This document shows, piece by piece, positions 61,005-64,000 of a stretch of 64,000 nucleotides of DNA. The stretch spans positions 186,001 through 250,000 of the forward strand of contig JACKQL020000063.1 of NCBI GenBank assembly GCA_018296165.2, written 5' to 3'. Position numbers and translations under genes: made by a program. Source of the stretch: Termitomyces sp. T153 (lineage: Eukaryota; Basidiomycota; Agaricomycetes; Agaricales; Lyophyllaceae). A model generated the notes under the pieces. The model did no database searches and was not told where the DNA came from. It saw only the letters and a list, made by a program, of their open reading frames with translations. The first letter of the stretch is position 1, and every line of letters starts with the position of its first letter.

Positions 61005-63010
61005 TCATGCCAAATCCACAGATACCATCTTGAGCGGCTCCTCTAGAACAAACTGTGAGTCGATTGGGTGTGGGATCATTTGACACGGAACTACGGTTGG
61101 TTTTGGAGGCTCCGTGGTCAGCTCCATGATCTCATGTTTCGTGGACCTTGTCTCGCTAGCTTCGGGTTCACCCTTAGAAGCGCGCTCTACAATCGCATGG
61201 AGCTCGCGCTTGTCAACTTTACCGTTCCGCGTCATGGGAAACTCTTCTAGGGCCATAAAATGGTCAAGAGTAGGCACGGCGTATGAGGGTTGTGAACGGG
61301 CGGTGCCTGCGCGAACAGCAGAGAGGGATACGTTTGCCGGTGTGACGAAGCCCCAGAGGGCGTTGTTGATGAGAAGTGCAACGGCATTATGGACTGGTGG
61401 GTGTGTCTTGCAAAGGAAAGTGAGAAAATGCCCAAAACAAATTAGGACAGAAGAACCTACGCGCATGGCCATTGCAACACCATCGAGCTCAACACGGAAC
61501 CCTTTCACTTTAACCTGGTCATCAGCACGGCCCATGTGCTCCAACTGCCCGTCCTTTCGCCAACGACCGAGGTCGCCGGTGTTGAACATCATAGGTCTAG
61601 CCCATTCACCGTTCTGCTTTTTTGCCCACTGATCTCCTGATTCCGCATCGTCTGACGAAGGACCGCCAACAAATGGATCAGGCCGCCAGCGTTCGCGTGT
61701 CTTCTCTTCCATATTGAGGTAACCTCCGCTTACACCGACACCACCCACCCACATGCACCCTACACCTCCGATCGGAGCCGGTTTTGTGCTCATAGGGTCT
61801 CTGGAGAGGATATAGACGTTAGTGTTGGGGATGGGTGACCCGATGGCAAGAGGAGAGCCGGGAGTGTGCGGAGGGGTTACGGTATTGCATATGGAGATTT
61901 CGGTAGGACCACAGCAATTGTAAAACGCAGTGTGACGTGCCCATCTGTCTGCCAGTGCTAAACCAAGTGTTAATTCCTTTCTCTGCCTGGAAGCCAAAAA
62001 GACCACGCACATTGTGGACATGGCTCGCCTCCCACGATCACACTCTGCAACAAAGGATAGTCTGCTGGATCGTGAACACTGAGGATGCTCGGGGTTGCAA
62101 TTACGACATTGACGGTACGCATCAGAGCTTTCCATTCCCGCGAAGTGTTCCCGCGCAGGCAAAGCGTGGCCCCGTTGTACAAAGCACCTAGAATCTCCCA
62201 AGCACCCATGTCAAACGCTATATTGAGGAGCTGCGCCACGCGAAGGCCGGGCGCCATCCCGACGTTTCCTGGTGAACCGGAAAGAACTAGGGGTTGTCAG
62301 TAGAAGCAGCGGATGTTGGACAGCCGGGCACACCATTAGCAATGCCGCGATGCCGGACGTCAACACCCTTGGGGCGACCTTGTATAAAGCTTATTCTTAA
62401 TTGGATAAGGTTTAGCAAAAAAACACGCACCAGTAGTTCCAGAAGTGTAGATGCAATACGCGCCATCTGCAGGCCCACTCAGATCTTCCACCTTCCCGCC
62501 TTCGGGCCGTGCAGCCGCCCCTCTTTCCATCTCGGTCTCGATACTCAGCACGGGAACCCGTCCGCTCGGTACTCTGTGCAAGTACTCCGCCATGGACAGC
62601 ACGACGCTGGGGTTCGCGTCCCCAATGATAAACCCGAGCGTTTCGTCCGTGATAGTCTGGGCATCAAGAGGTACGTATTGTGCACCAGCCTTGAGTGTGC
62701 CGAGGATGGCCGCAACAAAAGCTACTGAACGCCTTGCGAGGATACACACGCGAGTGCCGGGAACGATAGGCGCTGGGAGCGCTCGAAGGATATGCGCGAG
62801 TTGATCGGAGACCTGGTCGAGTTCGCCATATGTAATCGACTCGTCGTAAAGGGCACAGCGGTGTTCAACAGCGATGGCGTCTGGTCGGGTTGCAGCGTGT
62901 TGCTGGAAAGCGTGGTGAACGACCGGAGTAGAGACGGCGCGTGAGGGTCCAAGGCCATATTGATAAAAAAGAGCGCGGTCGGTGGAGGAGAAGTTGTCGA
63001 GGGGAGGCAT
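61005..63010 (-). CDS. Stand-alone adenylation (AMP-binding) domain protein, NRPS-like
   Basis: Five exons give about 600 residues, starting at 63010 (MPPLDNFSSTDRALFYQYG). Adenylation motifs appear in order: ITYGELDQVSDQLA, LKAGAQYVPLD, YTSGTTG joined across an intron to RPKGV (A3), FDMGAWEILGAL, FYNCCGPTE (A5, with Cys-Cys where Tyr is usual), FNTGDLGRW (A7), GRADDQVKVKGFRVEL (A8) and PMTRNGKVDKREL (A10 with the catalytic Lys). The protein stops about 65 residues after A10 (VSVDLA). There is no carrier, condensation, reductase or thioesterase domain. Such enzymes activate a carboxylic or amino acid as the AMP ester; with no carrier in cis it would act with a partner or make a CoA thioester or amide. 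The N-terminal 30 residues resemble NRPS linker sequence. The substrate cannot be read with confidence. Confidence 0.85.
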
Positions 63011-64000
63011 GGTAAGGAAGAGGGAAAGGAGCGTTTGGGAAATTGTTCAGGAGAGAACGAGGACAAGTATATCAAAATCTTTGCCGGCAAGCCGTTCGCA
63101 ACAGGCACCTGATATGCCGCCAGGGCAGCCAGGGTCGAGAAATCCAGATGTATTCACTCCAAATGCGGAAATCTCGACGCCCCGAGGTACGCCAAGCTTT
63201 TGATCCTCGACACGACGTGTAGCTTGAACTTTACAACCTCCTGGTCGGTGAGCACCGGTGAGCGGAAATCCAGCCGGCTAGCGACTAGAATCCAACTTGA
63301 TGAACAATCCATACAAACATGTGCCATTACTTTCGCCGACCCAGGACTCTTATCCCCGCTCACACCAGATATTCCATAGTATACTTCGCTGTGACCTCAT
63401 TGACAGAGTTATGGCCAACCCTCTGGGCAAAGGCAGCAGTGTGAAGAACAAGTCCAAACTGTTGGCCGCGGTTCCAAAAGCAACTGAGGAGTCTTAACAT
63501 AGCGCAATCGATACCACGTGCAACACGTTGCTTTCACACACATCCTACATGTAGTAATCACAGTCACGGTTTCTAGATGTGCAATGTGCACTGTCAGATA
63601 ACACACAAGGGAAAACCATTCTAGCTAGACCAAGCTGTCATCTCTCCAGCACCCTAATGCCCCTGCACATTTCCATGCCAGATTCATATAGGACACCTTC
63701 CCATGATAAGTATCGATCATTGGTCAGTATTCTTCCTGATCGCTATTAGCTCACAATATAGTTTCTGATAGTACAAAGTATCACGGTATGATGGTACTAA
63801 GCATTATGGTATGTGGTTACTGAAAAAAGATGGTTTTAGTCACAACTCTTCGTCGTGGGAGCCTGCGGTTGACTACGGTTAAAACTCAAAACGAAGCGAA
63901 GAGGCTGTTTGTTTGTCAAAATACCGGCGAAGGACACCGATGTCGATCTTATCTCGAGGCACAGGATCGAAATGGCTAGAGAGAGAGAAAATTGCATCAA
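63011..64000. other. Right end of window, upstream of the adenylation gene
   Basis: Promoter side of the adenylation gene. No supported gene; the open frames here are short and lack motifs. The sequence runs off the window. Confidence 0.4.

Overview
The window looks like nuclear DNA of a mushroom-forming basidiomycete (Agaricomycete type). Genes are packed on both strands and broken by many introns of about 45-75 nt. When I splice these by eye they give phase-consistent proteins of fungal families: a many-exon P450, RBX1, an RSC7-type chromatin subunit, a QDE-2-like Argonaute, a Slt2/Mpk1-type MAP kinase, and small Hsp20s. One 7 kb block is decayed transposon sequence almost without CG dinucleotides, which is what methylation-driven decay of repeats in such fungi produces. 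I found no tRNA, rRNA, CRISPR array or bacterial-type operon. All exon models are hand-derived from splice consensus, phase and family motifs.

Layout. 1-642: 3' end of a GGN-repeat glycine-rich gene. 0.9-13.5 kb: a metabolic-looking stretch with two duplicated alpha/beta hydrolases (minus), a minisatellite, an NAD(P)-binding reductase-like gene (minus) and a cytochrome P450 (plus). 13.7-14.4 kb: RBX1. 14.7-27.0 kb: one giant plus-strand gene of 16 exons and about 3,847 residues, with a PH domain, long Ser/Thr/Pro and RS-rich disorder and coiled coils. 27.7-30.9 kb: three direct copies of an Hsp20 gene, each with its own TATA box and heat-shock element; one unit carries a 111 bp insertion. 31.4-38.1 kb (minus): a conserved presumably mitochondrial protein, an Argonaute and a ketopantoate reductase-family protein. 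38.9-40.0 kb (plus): an Rrn9-like nuclear protein. 41.0-42.8 kb (minus): a MAP kinase whose activation loop reads Ser-Glu-Tyr. 44.9-47.3 kb (plus): an RNase III-domain protein with an acidic repeat tail. 48.1-50.1 kb (minus) and 50.3-52.1 kb (plus): RSC7-like and an HxxxDG acyltransferase, divergently arranged. 52.3-59.9 kb: a dead Ty1/copia element (minus) with a nested insertion. 61.0-63.0 kb (minus): a stand-alone adenylation-domain protein.

How the genes may work together. Argonaute and an RNase III-domain protein lie within 9 kb of each other, and a heavily CpG-decayed retroelement lies 5 kb beyond the second. This is suggestive for small-RNA and methylation-based transposon control, but proximity alone does not prove a link. 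The hydrolase pair, reductase and P450 could form a small metabolic cluster. The rest are housekeeping genes (ubiquitin ligase, Pol I initiation, chromatin remodelling, cell-wall signalling). Four introns seem to use GC rather than GT donors, a notable number for one window.
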